A program made the translations under genes and the position numbers. Shown here piece after piece: positions 44,573-54,827 of a stretch of 64,000 nt of DNA. The DNA is from Porphyra umbilicalis (taxonomy: Eukaryota; Rhodophyta; Bangiophyceae; Bangiales; Bangiaceae): the NCBI GenBank assembly GCA_002049455.2, contig KV918875.1:77128-141127 (forward strand), read 5' to 3'. The notes beneath the pieces are model-generated. The model saw nothing but the letters and a program-made list of their open reading frames with translations. It ran no database searches and was not told where the DNA came from. The stretch's first letter is position 1. Every line of letters starts with the position of its first letter.

Positions 44573-47500
44573 GTGGGCCCCCCGCAGGCAGCGGGCACGG
44601 CAGACGCGGCGGCGGCCGCGGCGGCAGACGCGCCGGCCGCTGACGCCGCGGCTCCCGGCCGGCAGGCGGCGGACGGACCCAGCCGCGGCCGTTCCAACCG
44701 CCGCCGCCGCCGCCGCAAGGGTCGCCAACAGCCAAATCAGACTGTAAGCTCCCCCTCCGTGATTGGCCAGGCTGCCACCGACGCGGCCGTGGCCAGTGCA
44801 ACTGGAAGGGGGGAATCCGCGCGCGGTGGGGACGCCCGGGGCGGGGCGGCAGCGGGCGGATCCCGTTCGCCGACGGAGGTGGGCGTGACGACGGTGGTCC
44901 GTCCGCCGCCGCGTGGCGATTTGCCACGTGCCCCCCCATCCCCACTGGACGCGCCTCCGCCCCAGGGCGCGCCCCCACTTCCCACCCGCGACCCTGTGCC
45001 CGCGTCGCCGCCGAGTGCCACCGCCGCCGGTGGTGCCCCCGCGGACGGTGACGCCGACGCCGACGCCATGGCGGGGGTGGTACCGGCCGACGGGGCGAGG
45101 CTGATGACCGGGTCGTCGCCGGTCCACGCCCGGGCGGCAGGCGCCGCCTCCGCCGCGCCGCCGTCGATGCCGACCGCCGCTACGCCGCCGTCGTTGGTGG
45201 CGACGCCGCCGACGTCGACGACAGCTGCAGATGCGCCGCCGTCGGCGCGGCCGCCGACGACGTCGATGCCGACGCCAGCGCCCAACGACCTCGACGCCGC
45301 CGATGTCGCCACCGACGCCGACGCGATGGACGGGGCGACGCCCGCCGCGCCCGTTGCGTCGTCGACGGTGGTGCCGTCGTCGGCGTCGGGCAATCCGACG
45401 CCGCCCAGGGACAAGGTCCAGGGCGTCGTCACGCGGGTCGACAACGAGGACAAGGTGGCGGCCGTGGCGACGGCGGGCACGACGGACAAGGCCGCCGCGG
45501 CGACGACCAAGACGGGGAAGACCTCTGCGGCGCCGGGCACGGACGCCGCGGTGGGGGGAGGGCGAACGACCGGGCGGCCACCGGCTGCGTCGGCGACGCC
45601 GGCGTCGGCGCGTGGCCGGTCGGCTTCGCCGTCGGGGGCGCGTGGCCGGTCGGTCACGCCACCGGGCGCAGCGTCGTCGCCGGCACCGCCGCGCAGCCGG
45701 TCGGCGGCACGCGCAGGGCCGGCTACCGCCGGTGGCCCACAGTCTGGCTGTCGCGCGCCAGTGGCGGCGGCGCCGGCGATGGCGCCGGCCGCGCCGGCGG
45801 CGGCGCGTGGCCGCCACGTGGAGAAGCCGACGGCCGGGTCGGCGGCGAGGGAGCAGACGACGGCCTTTATTGTCGGGGCGTCGGTCGCCGCAGCGCGACG
45901 CCGCGACGGGGGGCGCCGACCGTCGCCGGCCGGGGAGGACAGAGTGGCTCGTTCGCCCGCGTCGCCGCGGACGCGGACTCCCGCCCGCAGCGAAGGGGCG
46001 TCGGCCGCGGTGGTGGCGACACCTGTGGCGACAGCGCGTGTCGCGCTCGGCCCGCCTGTCGACGAGCAGGGCTCGGCGCCGCAGGTGAGCGGCGATTCGG
46101 GGGGGCTAGCGGGCAGCAAGGGGGGGGGCTGGACGGCGGCGAGGGGTGGGGGCTGCAGGGGGTGGCGTCCGACTCGGACGACTTGGACGACGCCACACCC
46201 CCCTCCCCCCAGGCCCCTCTGCTGGCCCCGGCCGCCACGCTCGGCCACCCGCCGGGAGTTGTCCCCATGGCGGCGGCGGCAGCGATGCAGGTGGCGAGCA
46301 CCGCCCGCTTCCGTCGCTCCGCGACTGGCGCAGCCGTCGTGGCGACGCCATCGCCGTCGACCGCGACCTTCTTCGCCGCCGCGGCGCCAGTGGGGTCGCG
46401 CCGCAAGGCGCGGCCGTCGCCGACGACGTCGCCGGCCGGCACTCGCAAGGTGCTGCGCACCCGGCAGCGGGCGGCGGCGCGGCCGCGGCACGTGACGGCG
46501 GCGTCGACCACGGCTGAGCCGAGCGCGGCGGGGAACGGGGTGGGCGAAGCAGGGGGGGAGGGCACATGCATGGAACTTTCCCTCCCCGCCCCGCCGGCCA
46601 CGATCAACCCGTCGGCGACGCCGCCCGCATCGTTGCCGCTGGCCCCGCCAATTGGCGCCGCGGTGCCAACCGCGGCAGCGGCGCCCGACGGCGGCACTGC
46701 CGCCAACACCGTCAGCGACGACCCCGCCAATGATTCACGGGGGTGTCGCCGGGGCGGCGGGGGGGAGCGGGGGCTCGCCCGACCCAGCCTCCTCGGCGCC
46801 AACGACCGGTGCACCCGTGACCGGTGCACCGATGGCGGCGACCTCGGCCGGTGCGGGCGCGCCGGCTGAGGATGTTGTGGCGGCTGCGGCCGCCGTGCCG
46901 GCCCTTGCGGGTGACGGGAGCGCCCTGGTGAGGGGGGGGGAGGGGACTCTGCTCTGCCCCGTCGACGCCTGCGGGGTGCTTCACGTCGGCGCGCCGGTGG
47001 AGGAGCACCTCCGCCGCGTGCACTCGGGCACCGACGTGCCGGCGGCGGTGCTGACCTCGCACCGCCTCGGCACGTGCCCGACGTGTGCGGGCCTGTACAC
47101 CCTCGTCAAGACGGCCGCGAGGCGGCAGCCGTTCTCCGCCCATGTGGCGCGGTGCGCGGCGCCGCCGGTGCTGGCCGCCGAGTACGCGGCCGGCAACGCG
47201 CCGACGGCGTGCCCGGTGGCCGCGTGCGCCCGCCGCGTGAAGGCGGCGCCCAACAAGGCGCCGCTGGCGCTGCACCGCGCGCGGTGCCACCTCTTCTCCG
47301 AGGTGCCCGCCGCGACGGTGCGGGAGATGACGCTCGAGCCGTGCCCGCGATGCAGGTAGCCGTATCGGGCCCAGAAGCCCCGCTCCGGCTCGTCACCGCT
47401 CGCCGTGCACGTGCGCAAGTGCCAGGCGGGCGACGCCGTGCCGGTGGCCGCGGCCGCGCCGCCGCCGCCGCCGGCCCCACCGCTCTCGGCGTCCGGCGCG

Positions 47501-50500
47501 CCGGTGGACGCGACGCCCGCACCGGCCGCGGGGACTGCCCCGGCCAGCGGCTCCCCGCCTCCACCTCCGTCCTCGCCGTCGCGTACCCCGACGCCGCCGT
47601 CCACACCACCGCCGTCGTCTACACTGCCGCCGCCGCCTCCGCCTCTGTCGCCTTCGTCGCCTTCCTCCTCGCCAAAGGTGGACCCCGATTCCCCGCCGCC
47701 GCCGCTCTTCACGGCGGACTACGGGGAGTGGGTCCGCCGGCGCGGCGCGTTCCTACAGGCCGCCGCGCCGGCAGGGGCCGACTGGGCCCCGCTCGTGGCG
47801 TCGTGCGCGCGGACGCAGGGGACTGTGCCGCGTGTGTTTGTGGAGGGATGGGGCGCGCTGGGCGCGGACATGTTCCGGTGGGTGCTCCGCGCCCCAGAGC
47901 ACGCCCACGCCTGGCTCTGGCTCCTCCTCCTTCCATCTGTGCTTTTCCACATCCCCGCTCGGGGCGTCGGGCGTGCCCTAGGCCCCAAGCCTCTCTCGCG
48001 GGCGGCGCGCCTCGACGCCCTCCTCGACGGCCGCTTTGCTAATGCGCTCGCGGATCGGAACGCGGGGGTGTGGCGCCAGCCGCCGGGTGGTCGTGCTACC
48101 GCGCATGACGCGGAGGCAGCCGACGTGCCGGCGGCGGGGGGGCGGTGGCGGGGGGGGGGGCGCGCCCCACCAAGCGGCAGCGCCAGGCTCTGCGTCGCCT
48201 CGCCCACGGGCAGCTGCGGGGGTGCGTGCAGACGCTCACCGGGCAGCCCGTGGCCGCGGAGACCGACGAGGTGCGCGCCAAGACGAGCTCCCTCTTTCCC
48301 GCGGCGACACCAGAGCTGGCGACAGCCGACTCGCTGCCCGCCGCCTTCCCCGCCGAGCTGGAGGCGGGCAAGGCGTTCGGGGAGGCGCGTGCCGGGACAG
48401 AGCCGCGACGACTTGAGGCGGAGACGGTGGTCGCCACCATCCGGTCGGCGGCACGGGGCAAGGCGCCCGGCCCGTCAGGGCTCAGGATGGAGCATCTTTG
48501 GGCACTGACGTCGGCTGGTCGCGACGCCCTCGTGCGCGTCGTCCAGCTGCTGTCGTCGGCCGACGGTGTCCACCAGGTGCCGCCAGTGGCCCGGCGCGCA
48601 CTCGGTGCGGCCAACCTCCTGTTGCTGGTCAAGCCGGGCGGGGTGGACGCGGCGGGCGTGCCCGGCCTGCGGCCGATTGGCATGCCAGAGACCATCCGCA
48701 AGCTGGTCGGCAAGGCGCTAATGCGGGAGGTGCTGCCCGACGCGCGGCGCTACTGTATGCCGCTGCAGTGGGCGATCGGTGTGTCCGGCGCCTGCGAGGA
48801 CCTCGTGCACGAGGCGGATGCGCCGCTGGCGCTGGAGCCCACCTGGGGGGTGCTGAAGCTGGATTTCAAGAACGCCTTCCACAAGATCTCGATTCAAGCG
48901 GCGTTGGCGGTGGCGGCTGCGGCCTTCCCGGAGCTGGTGCCGTACCTGCGGTGCATCTACCTTGGGGTGCCGCCGCCCGTGTACGGCTGGGGGGTGGAAG
49001 ACGGGGCCGGGGGGCTGCCGGCACGGCTGTTGTGGCGGGTCGAGCGCGGCACCCAGCAGGGCGACGTGCTCGGGCCGCGCATACACGCGCTCGCGCTGCA
49101 CCCCGCCCTCGTGGCCCTCGCGACGCGCCACCCGCGCGGCACTGTGCTCGGCCTGCACGAAGACATGTATGTAATGGGCCCGGTGGAGGAGCTGGCAGCG
49201 GTCATGCGCTCCGCGGCGGAGCTGGGCGCCAAGGTCGACGCCGAGCAGGCTCCGGCCAAGTGCGCGGCCTGGTCGCCGACGCCGCGCGCGCCGCCCGCCG
49301 ACCTCGCCGACCAGTGGCGGCCGGCGGGGCTCACCTACTTTGGGATCCCCGTTGGGGGGGCCGAGTTTGTCGCCACGGAGGTCGACAAGATGGCGGCGGC
49401 CCACACACGGGTGGTGCGCGCTGTCGCCTCCCTCCCGCCCGACGCCGTGCAGGCGCAGCTGCTGCTGCTGCGCATGTGCGCCGCGCCTCTCGTCACGTAT
49501 GCTCTGCGGTGCCTGCCGCCGGCGGCGGCGACGGCACTGGCGGAAGGGGTGGACGCGACGATCCGGCGGGCGCTGCTGCGCCTCCTACGCGCCGAGGACG
49601 ACCGGCGGGGGACGCGGCAGGCGCTCGTGGCCCGCGCCGTCCTTCCCGTCCGCATGGGGGGGCTTGGGCTCGGCGACCGCTCTGTCGTCGCGTCCGCCGC
49701 TCACGTGGCGTCGTGGTTGGCCACGTTGCGGGCGGAGGACCTGCCGGCGCCGGCGCTGCGGGAGCTCGTGCGGGCGCTGTCGGCGCTGCCGGCGGTCACT
49801 GCGACTGGCCGACCGGCGGTCGGTGCCGCGCCTCCGACGGCCGCGGGGGGGGGGGCGCGGCGCCTCCTGCCGTGTGGGGGGGCACAAGTGCGTGGCCGGC
49901 GCCGGCCGGTAACGCTGCTGCTGCCCCCCCCCTCACACTGGAACCACCTCCTTCCGCCGCCCCTGTGAGTGCGGCATCGTCCGCTTCCCTCGCCGCCTTC
50001 GCAGCCGAGGGGGGGTTGTGGGGCCCGCTTCTGCCGCGCCTGCAGGCGTGCCTGGCGGCGTGCGTCGCCAAGGCGACGCCCACCACGATGGGGTCGCCCG
50101 GCGGCTCTCCCTTTGAGTCTGTCGCGCCGCTGAGCACCGACCTCCTTCTATCCTTGCCGCCCCCCCTGGACACGGCCAACATATCGGCCGCTGGCCTACA
50201 CCGTGCCCTGGGGGGCGTCCCGGACAGCTGGGGGTCTATGCTCGCGGCACCGACGCGGCTCACGCAGCGGCAGCTGGCGCAGGCGGCACACCCGGCGGCG
50301 GCGCGAGGCATTTGGGCGCCGCTGTCGCTGGCGGCACGCGGGCGCTGGGCCGCCTGCTGCGGCCACGGCTCCCGGCTGTGGCTGAACCGGCTGCCGTGCG
50401 GCGGCCCGCTGGGCGGCGCCATGAAGGGCGCTGAGATGGTGGCGGCCGTGCGGCTGTGGGTGGGGATCGCCCCCGTGCCACAGGCCTCCGCCCGTGAGTG

Positions 50501-51125
50501 CCACTGCGGCGTGCTCGCAGACCCGCTTGGCTCCCACTGGTTGGGCGGGTGCCCGCGGAGCGTCCCGCTGCGCACCTTCCGCCACACGGAGGTGCTGCAG
50601 CGGGTCGCCACGGTGCTGCGCGCAGACCCGAGGTGGATGGGGGTCGTGGCAGAGCCGCCTCTCCCCACTGGGAACCAGTCGACCGCGCTGCGCCCGGACA
50701 TGCGGGCGACGCGAGTGGCGTCGGGAGCGCCGCTGTGGGGGGACGTGTCGGTAGTCGCCGCGACGGCAGCCATCCACGTCTCCCGCACGGCGGGCTCTCC
50801 CCGCGTGCCTGGGGCTGCCCGGGTGCGCGAGGCGGAGAAGGTCGGCAAGTGCGCGCCGTACCTTCCCGCTGGCGACCCGCCCCACACCTTCACACCACTG
50901 GTGTGGGAGGCGAGCGGGCGGGTTGGCCCGGCCACGGCGTCTTTCTTCGCCTCGGCGCTGGGGGAGGAGAACCACAGGGAGGCCCTGTCCGGGTTGCTGA
51001 CCGATGTGTCGCTGAGTTTGTGGCGGTGGAATGCGCGGATTGTTTTGGCCGGGGTTGCGAATTTATTTCGGATGGGGGGGGTTTCACTGGCGGCTCCGCC
51101 ACTGGTGGCTCACCTTTCGCATTAA
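44573..51125 (+). pseudogene. Non-LTR retrotransposon copy C, ORF2 (zinc fingers, RT, RLE)
   Basis: About 2,180 codons, open from 44573 (first ATG in frame only at 45,068). A long Ala/Pro/Thr-rich part precedes the fingers CPVDACGVLHVG..HLRRVH, CPTCAGLYTL and CPVAACARR (46,950-47,300). A conserved lead-in follows (LWLLLLPSVLFHIPARGVGR). The RT (48,400-49,700) has APGPSGLRMEHL, GLRPIGMPETIRKLVGKAL, motif A LKLDFKNAFHKIS and motif B GTQQGDVLGPRIHALALHP. Motif C reads LHEDMYVMGP, so the usual DD is ED. The C-terminus has CHCG..HWLGGC, RHTEVLQRV, RPDMR and GDVSVV, the CCHC plus PD-(D/E)XK pattern of R2-type endonucleases, ending at TAA 51123-51125. Breaks: G runs at ~46,122, ~46,740, ~48,150 and ~49,850, and TAG at 47,357 (possible former Trp codon). 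Confidence 0.88.
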
Positions 51126-51185
51126 GGGGCTGACCCCTAGAGTGTAGTCGGCGGGCTTTGGGTCCGAGACCGATCAAAAGCAACA

Positions 51186-51341
51186 CCGGGGATATTCTGA
51201 GAGGATCGGATGCCACAGGAAATCCGTTTTCTGTGGCACCGAGCTGCCCTTGGCAGCCCCCCCCCTGTAACCACACAGACGGGGGGTCCTGATCCGCCTC
51301 CAGACCGCTTAAGGAGACGCCGCCCACGGCATCCCTGCGGC
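51186..51341 (+). repeat. Right 156-bp direct repeat of copy C
   Basis: Begins 60 bp after the ORF2 stop and keeps both hairpins of the left copy. In this copy GGATGCC (start) and GGCATCC (end) could also pair and close the whole domain, so it may be a structured RNA (5' or 3' element RNA, possibly a ribozyme). That folding is inference. Confidence 0.85.
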
Positions 51342-51567
51342 TCCCCCGGCTCCCCACGTCCGCTGTTTTTCCGCCTCCCTCCCTCCCACCCTGGGTCGGA
51401 GCGTGCGCCCACTGGTGCGCACAAACCATTGTTTTTCGTACAAACGAGGGCTCTTCTTTGTACTGCTTCTTTACTTCTGGACGTTTCCGGATTTTCTTTT
51501 TTCGTCTGCAGCTCAACTATTAAATACAACGTCACATGGCATCCGCGGGCCCCCTCTCTCCTTAGTA

Positions 51568-51697
51568 CAGTGCGTTCCCGTTATAAGAGAATCGTTCACA
51601 AGAGAATATGGGTCGCGAGTCTTCCATTCCAGTCCGTGTAGGCCAAGTTTATTGATATTCAGCTGAATCAGCTGTCTCTTATAACGAGAACGCACTG
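51568..51697. mobile_element. Pogo/Tc1-like MITE, copy 2
   Basis: 130 bp, clearly the same family as 427-557, with matching inverted ends except for one changed base in the left arm. TA precedes it (51566-51567) and TG follows (51698-51699), so the right flank of the duplication has probably mutated. Confidence 0.85.
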
Positions 51698-53036
51698 TGG
51701 TAACCATGATCTTCATCTTCGTTCACATCGAGGGCAACTATCTTGAGTAGGAGAATGTGACGGAGTCGCTCGGCCGTCAGTGCATGTCCTGCAGCGTGAC
51801 CCCATCTCGTGAAGGAATCGGGCGGATCACCATTCACGGGTGCAGGCCGTGAATGCTGCCCGTGAATGCTACATTGGCCAATCAGAGAGCGTCGTTGTTT
51901 CAGTCTGAGCGCTCAGGGCTCGATCAGACACGTCCCAGCTGTCGGTCTCCAATGGGCCGTTCTGACGCAGACACCCGGCCGGCTTACTGACATGAATCCC
52001 TTCCTATTTCCTATAGATCATTGGGAATACCCAGCGACGTCCCGCTACCCCCCTACGATGCAGCCCGTCACCCCCGTCACTCATCCCCTCGCTGCCCGGC
52101 TGCCTCCTGCAGCCCCCGCCGTCGTCCCCCCCCGCCTACAGCGCTACCTGGCCTCTGCCGCTGCCGCCGGCCGCGTCTTTGCTGCGGCTGCCTGGCTACC
52201 GCCTGCCCACGGCCGCACGGCCGCCGCCCGCCTGCGGCCTGCCTGCCGGCTGTCGCTGCCGCTGCCGGCCCCCTGCCCCCCGCCGCAGTGCCGACTGCCT
52301 CCCGCGCCGCTTGTGCTCCCCCCCCCGCCATGTCACCGGCGCCCGGCAGCGGCCGCTGCCGTATTCCGCTCATGCGGCGGCTACCCGGCCGCCGCCGCTG
52401 CCCCTGTCGCGCCTCCTTCGCTACCGCCCCCACTGCTGCCCCCGCTGCCGTCGCCATCGCTCTCTGCTGCCGCTGCGTGCCGGCTGCCCCCCCTGCCACC
52501 TTTGACCTCTCCCGCAGACCCCGTCGCGACATGCGCGTCCACCGGGGCCGCCACCGCGACAGCGCGGGGCGCTGCGGCGTTGTAAACGAGGGGCTTATTG
52601 TCTGTTGCTGGGGAGGGTGGGGTGCTGATTCCGGGTGTGTGGGCGTAGCGCTGGGAAACGCGGTACGAGTGGTGGTGAAAGGCTGAGTGGCACACACTGC
52701 GGCCTTTTTCATGTGCAGAGAAGTGTATGAAGGAACTGTCTGTGAGCTTAGCAAGTAGCACTACCTTTCTCAGCGCCCTCAAGAGGTCTAGAAACAACAG
52801 AGAGATGCCCGTGTTTCAACAACGTATGTTTGCACAGCGAGGGCATGCTCCGGATTGCCCTTCCTGCCGGGTTCCAGATCGGTTCACGTGGGGGGTGTGC
52901 ACGAGACACTTCTTGAGACGATGACAACATTTTTTTCTTCGTGAGTCGTTCCTGGGTCTATCAAGGGCGCTCTGAACGGTAGTATAAGTGGCTAAGCGCG
53001 CAGACAACTTCTTCGTGTCCTATTCTACACTTCAAC
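51698..53036. other. Spacer, no gene supported
   Basis: The section 52,050-52,590 is CCG/GCC-rich and translates as Ala/Pro/Arg in all frames. The section 52,690-53,036 has normal composition with a TATA-like GTATAAGTGG at about 52,980, roughly 55 bp before the start codon of the next entry, and may be its promoter or leader. Confidence 0.4.
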
Positions 53037-53279
53037 ATGGCAGATGAAGACAATAGCACCCCGACCTCCGCCGGCTCACGTCTTGCTGCTCAGCCTCTAA
53101 ACAGCAGTTCTTATGCCCCCCAGACATCAGAGATGATACATGCAGCATTAAACACTCTGATGAAAGCTACAGAATCGTCCCACTCCATGTTGCACACCCG
53201 CCGCCGCCGCGCCTGGCGCCAGCGGTCCGCCGCCGGTCACCACTGCCCCCAACTGTCACCCGTCGTTCTTGACGCGTGA
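53037..53279 (+). CDS. Hypothetical protein, probably truncated
   Basis: ATG 53037 (context TTCAACATGG) opens a non-repetitive acidic/Ser-rich start, MADEDNSTPTSAGSRL, and SEMIHAALNTLMKATESSH, which look like the beginning of a real gene. After about 50 codons the sequence turns into Arg-rich low complexity and stops at residue 80. This resembles the first part of a gag-like protein or of a host gene cut off by rearrangement. An upstream TATA-like box at the expected distance supports a promoter. No family is recognised. Confidence 0.3.
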   Translation: MADEDNSTPTSAGSRLAAQPLNSSSYAPQTSEMIHAALNTLMKATESSHSMLHTRRRRAWRQRSAAGHHCPQLSPVVLDA

Positions 53280-53733
53280 TAGACACACGTGGGGGATTCG
53301 TGAGCGAAAACCAGGAGGAAGCATGTGAGGGGGGGGGGGAAGGCGGGGGCGGCGGGGCGCGGCGCGGCGGGGAGGTGCCGCAACCGGCAAGCGGATGGAG
53401 CGGCGACGGCGGCGGCCGGACTGCCACCGCAGGTACTGGGCTCGTGGCGACAGCGGCCCTGGGCATCCGCCGCAGGCAGGGAGTGAGCAGCGGGTAGCGG
53501 CTGTGGCAGCGGCTGCGGCAGCGGCTGCGACGGCAGAAGCCCGACGGTGGCCGTGCGGTGAGGAGAGGGCGGCTGGCAGCGGGGGGGGGGGTGCACGTCG
53601 CTGGGTAATCCTATAGGTAAGGTCAGCGATGGTAAGAATCGACGAGACCATCGAAAATCACATGTTTTGTTTGTCAGCGATGCTCTAATTGTCCCCCCCC
53701 CCCCCCCCCCCAGCGCTCCCCTCCGCCCCCCCC
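53280..53733. other. Spacer left of the Harbinger element
   Basis: GC-rich with G runs at about 53,330 and 53,582, then a C run (53,694-53,711) just before the transposon. No gene. Confidence 0.5.
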
Positions 53734-53736
53734 TCA

Positions 53737-53765
53737 GAGCACACCCAACAACGTCGGTTGCGAAC
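53737..53765. repeat. Left TIR of Harbinger element
   Basis: 29 bp, perfect inverted match to 63879-63907. Confidence 0.97.
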
Positions 53766-54010
53766 CGCTTTTGCGTATTATTCGTTAAACGTGGCATATT
53801 TGCCAGTTATGGGCAGAGGTATGGGAAAACCGGTCATCCCACCAACGTCGCGAACCAGATCTGCGAACCGAGCTACTGGTGGGCCAGATATAAGTCCAAC
53901 CGGATAATATGGCGCTGGTTCGCAGGAGGTTCGCATTTTTCCATCGGCCGACCATACCACTGACGTTTGGGCAGACGTTTGTGCATTTCCGAACGTTTTG
54001 CGAACCGAAT
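53755..54010. promoter_or_regulatory. Left subterminal GCGAACC motif cluster
   Basis: The motif TTGCGAACC or its complement GGTTCGCA occurs about six times (near 53758, 53849, 53863, 53918, 53928 and 53998), in both orientations. The right end carries the same motif (near 63690, 63790, 63862, 63878). Subterminal motif clusters are normally binding sites for the transposase or the Myb-like partner; that role is inferred. Confidence 0.6.
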
Positions 54011-54827
54011 CTGTCTACAATTGTGTCTAAACGGGGGTCAAACACCCAAATCGGGACGATCGCAGACAAACACACGTTGCGTTGACGATCGCACAGGCGT
54101 CTCGAGCTCTGATATTCATGAGCATGCGGTCGCGAGTGGCCGCAGATTCCGTTCGAGGCGCAGGCGGCGCTCATTGCCGGGCCCTGTGGGGGGGGGGGCC
54201 GGCGGGACACCGTTTTTTCCTGGTGGACATCCGCCGCCACGCGCGATTCTGGGTCGGCCCCCCCACGGCTGAACGGTTTGATTAGGGGGGGGGGGCCGCC
54301 TAGAGGCACTGTCGCATGGGTTGGCGCGCAGCCCCAATCGGTCGTCCAGCGGAATTCTTTGGCGGGGTGGTCCCCAGTTGACGCGCTGCTGGTGCCACCA
54401 ACCTGCGCTGGGAGCCAATCGGGGGGGGGTTCCGCGCAGCGCAACATTGTGTGGCCGGCATGTGCCTGTCCGCGCGCAGCCGCACCCGCGGGAATGGGCC
54501 GTGCATGGGGGTTTTCAGGCAGCGCCGCGCAGCCCACATTATTGGTCACGCGGCCGCCCGGGACCTGCCAATCGCGCTTTCTGTGGGGGGGGGGTGCGGA
54601 GCAACAGATCGGCGCGGTGCGGACGCCACCAGCGGCGCGTCGACCACACCGTCGTCGTCGGGGGCAGCGCGATTGCGGCACCGCCGTCGTCGGCGTCGTC
54701 CATCCCGTTTCTCCGTTCTGCCCGTCTCCTTCGCCGGCGCAGCGGCCGTGAGCGGCCGTGTTGACGGCCGCCTTTGCGGCCGCTCCTGCGGCCGCTCTAG
54801 CTCTCGTTACGTCGGCTGCACTGGTGG
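54011..54827. other. Left non-coding region of Harbinger element
   Basis: Leader and promoter region of the transposase gene. GC-rich with G runs; it ends with GCGGCCGC octamers (54,772-54,796) shortly before the start codon. Confidence 0.5.

Larger units (their letters stand above)
43109..51341 (+). mobile_element. Non-LTR retrotransposon copy C with R2-type endonuclease
   Basis: The longest copy of the family: ORF1, then ORF2 with zinc fingers, RT and a C-terminal restriction-like endonuclease, bounded by 156-bp direct repeats (43109-43264 and 51186-51341). Restriction-like endonuclease elements (R2, CRE, NeSL, HERO clades) are usually target-specific. No rDNA or other known target is seen in the flanks. 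Direct repeats are not a normal part of such elements; they may mean a head-to-tail array with a truncated neighbour. Confidence 0.85.

Noticed and set aside
43109-51341. LTR retrotransposon interpretation of the 156-bp repeats
   Set aside because: No TG..CA ends, primer site, protease or integrase; the RT is R2-like and followed by a restriction-like endonuclease.
43109-51341. Insertion into 28S rDNA as for R2
   Set aside because: No rRNA sequence is recognisable in either flank.
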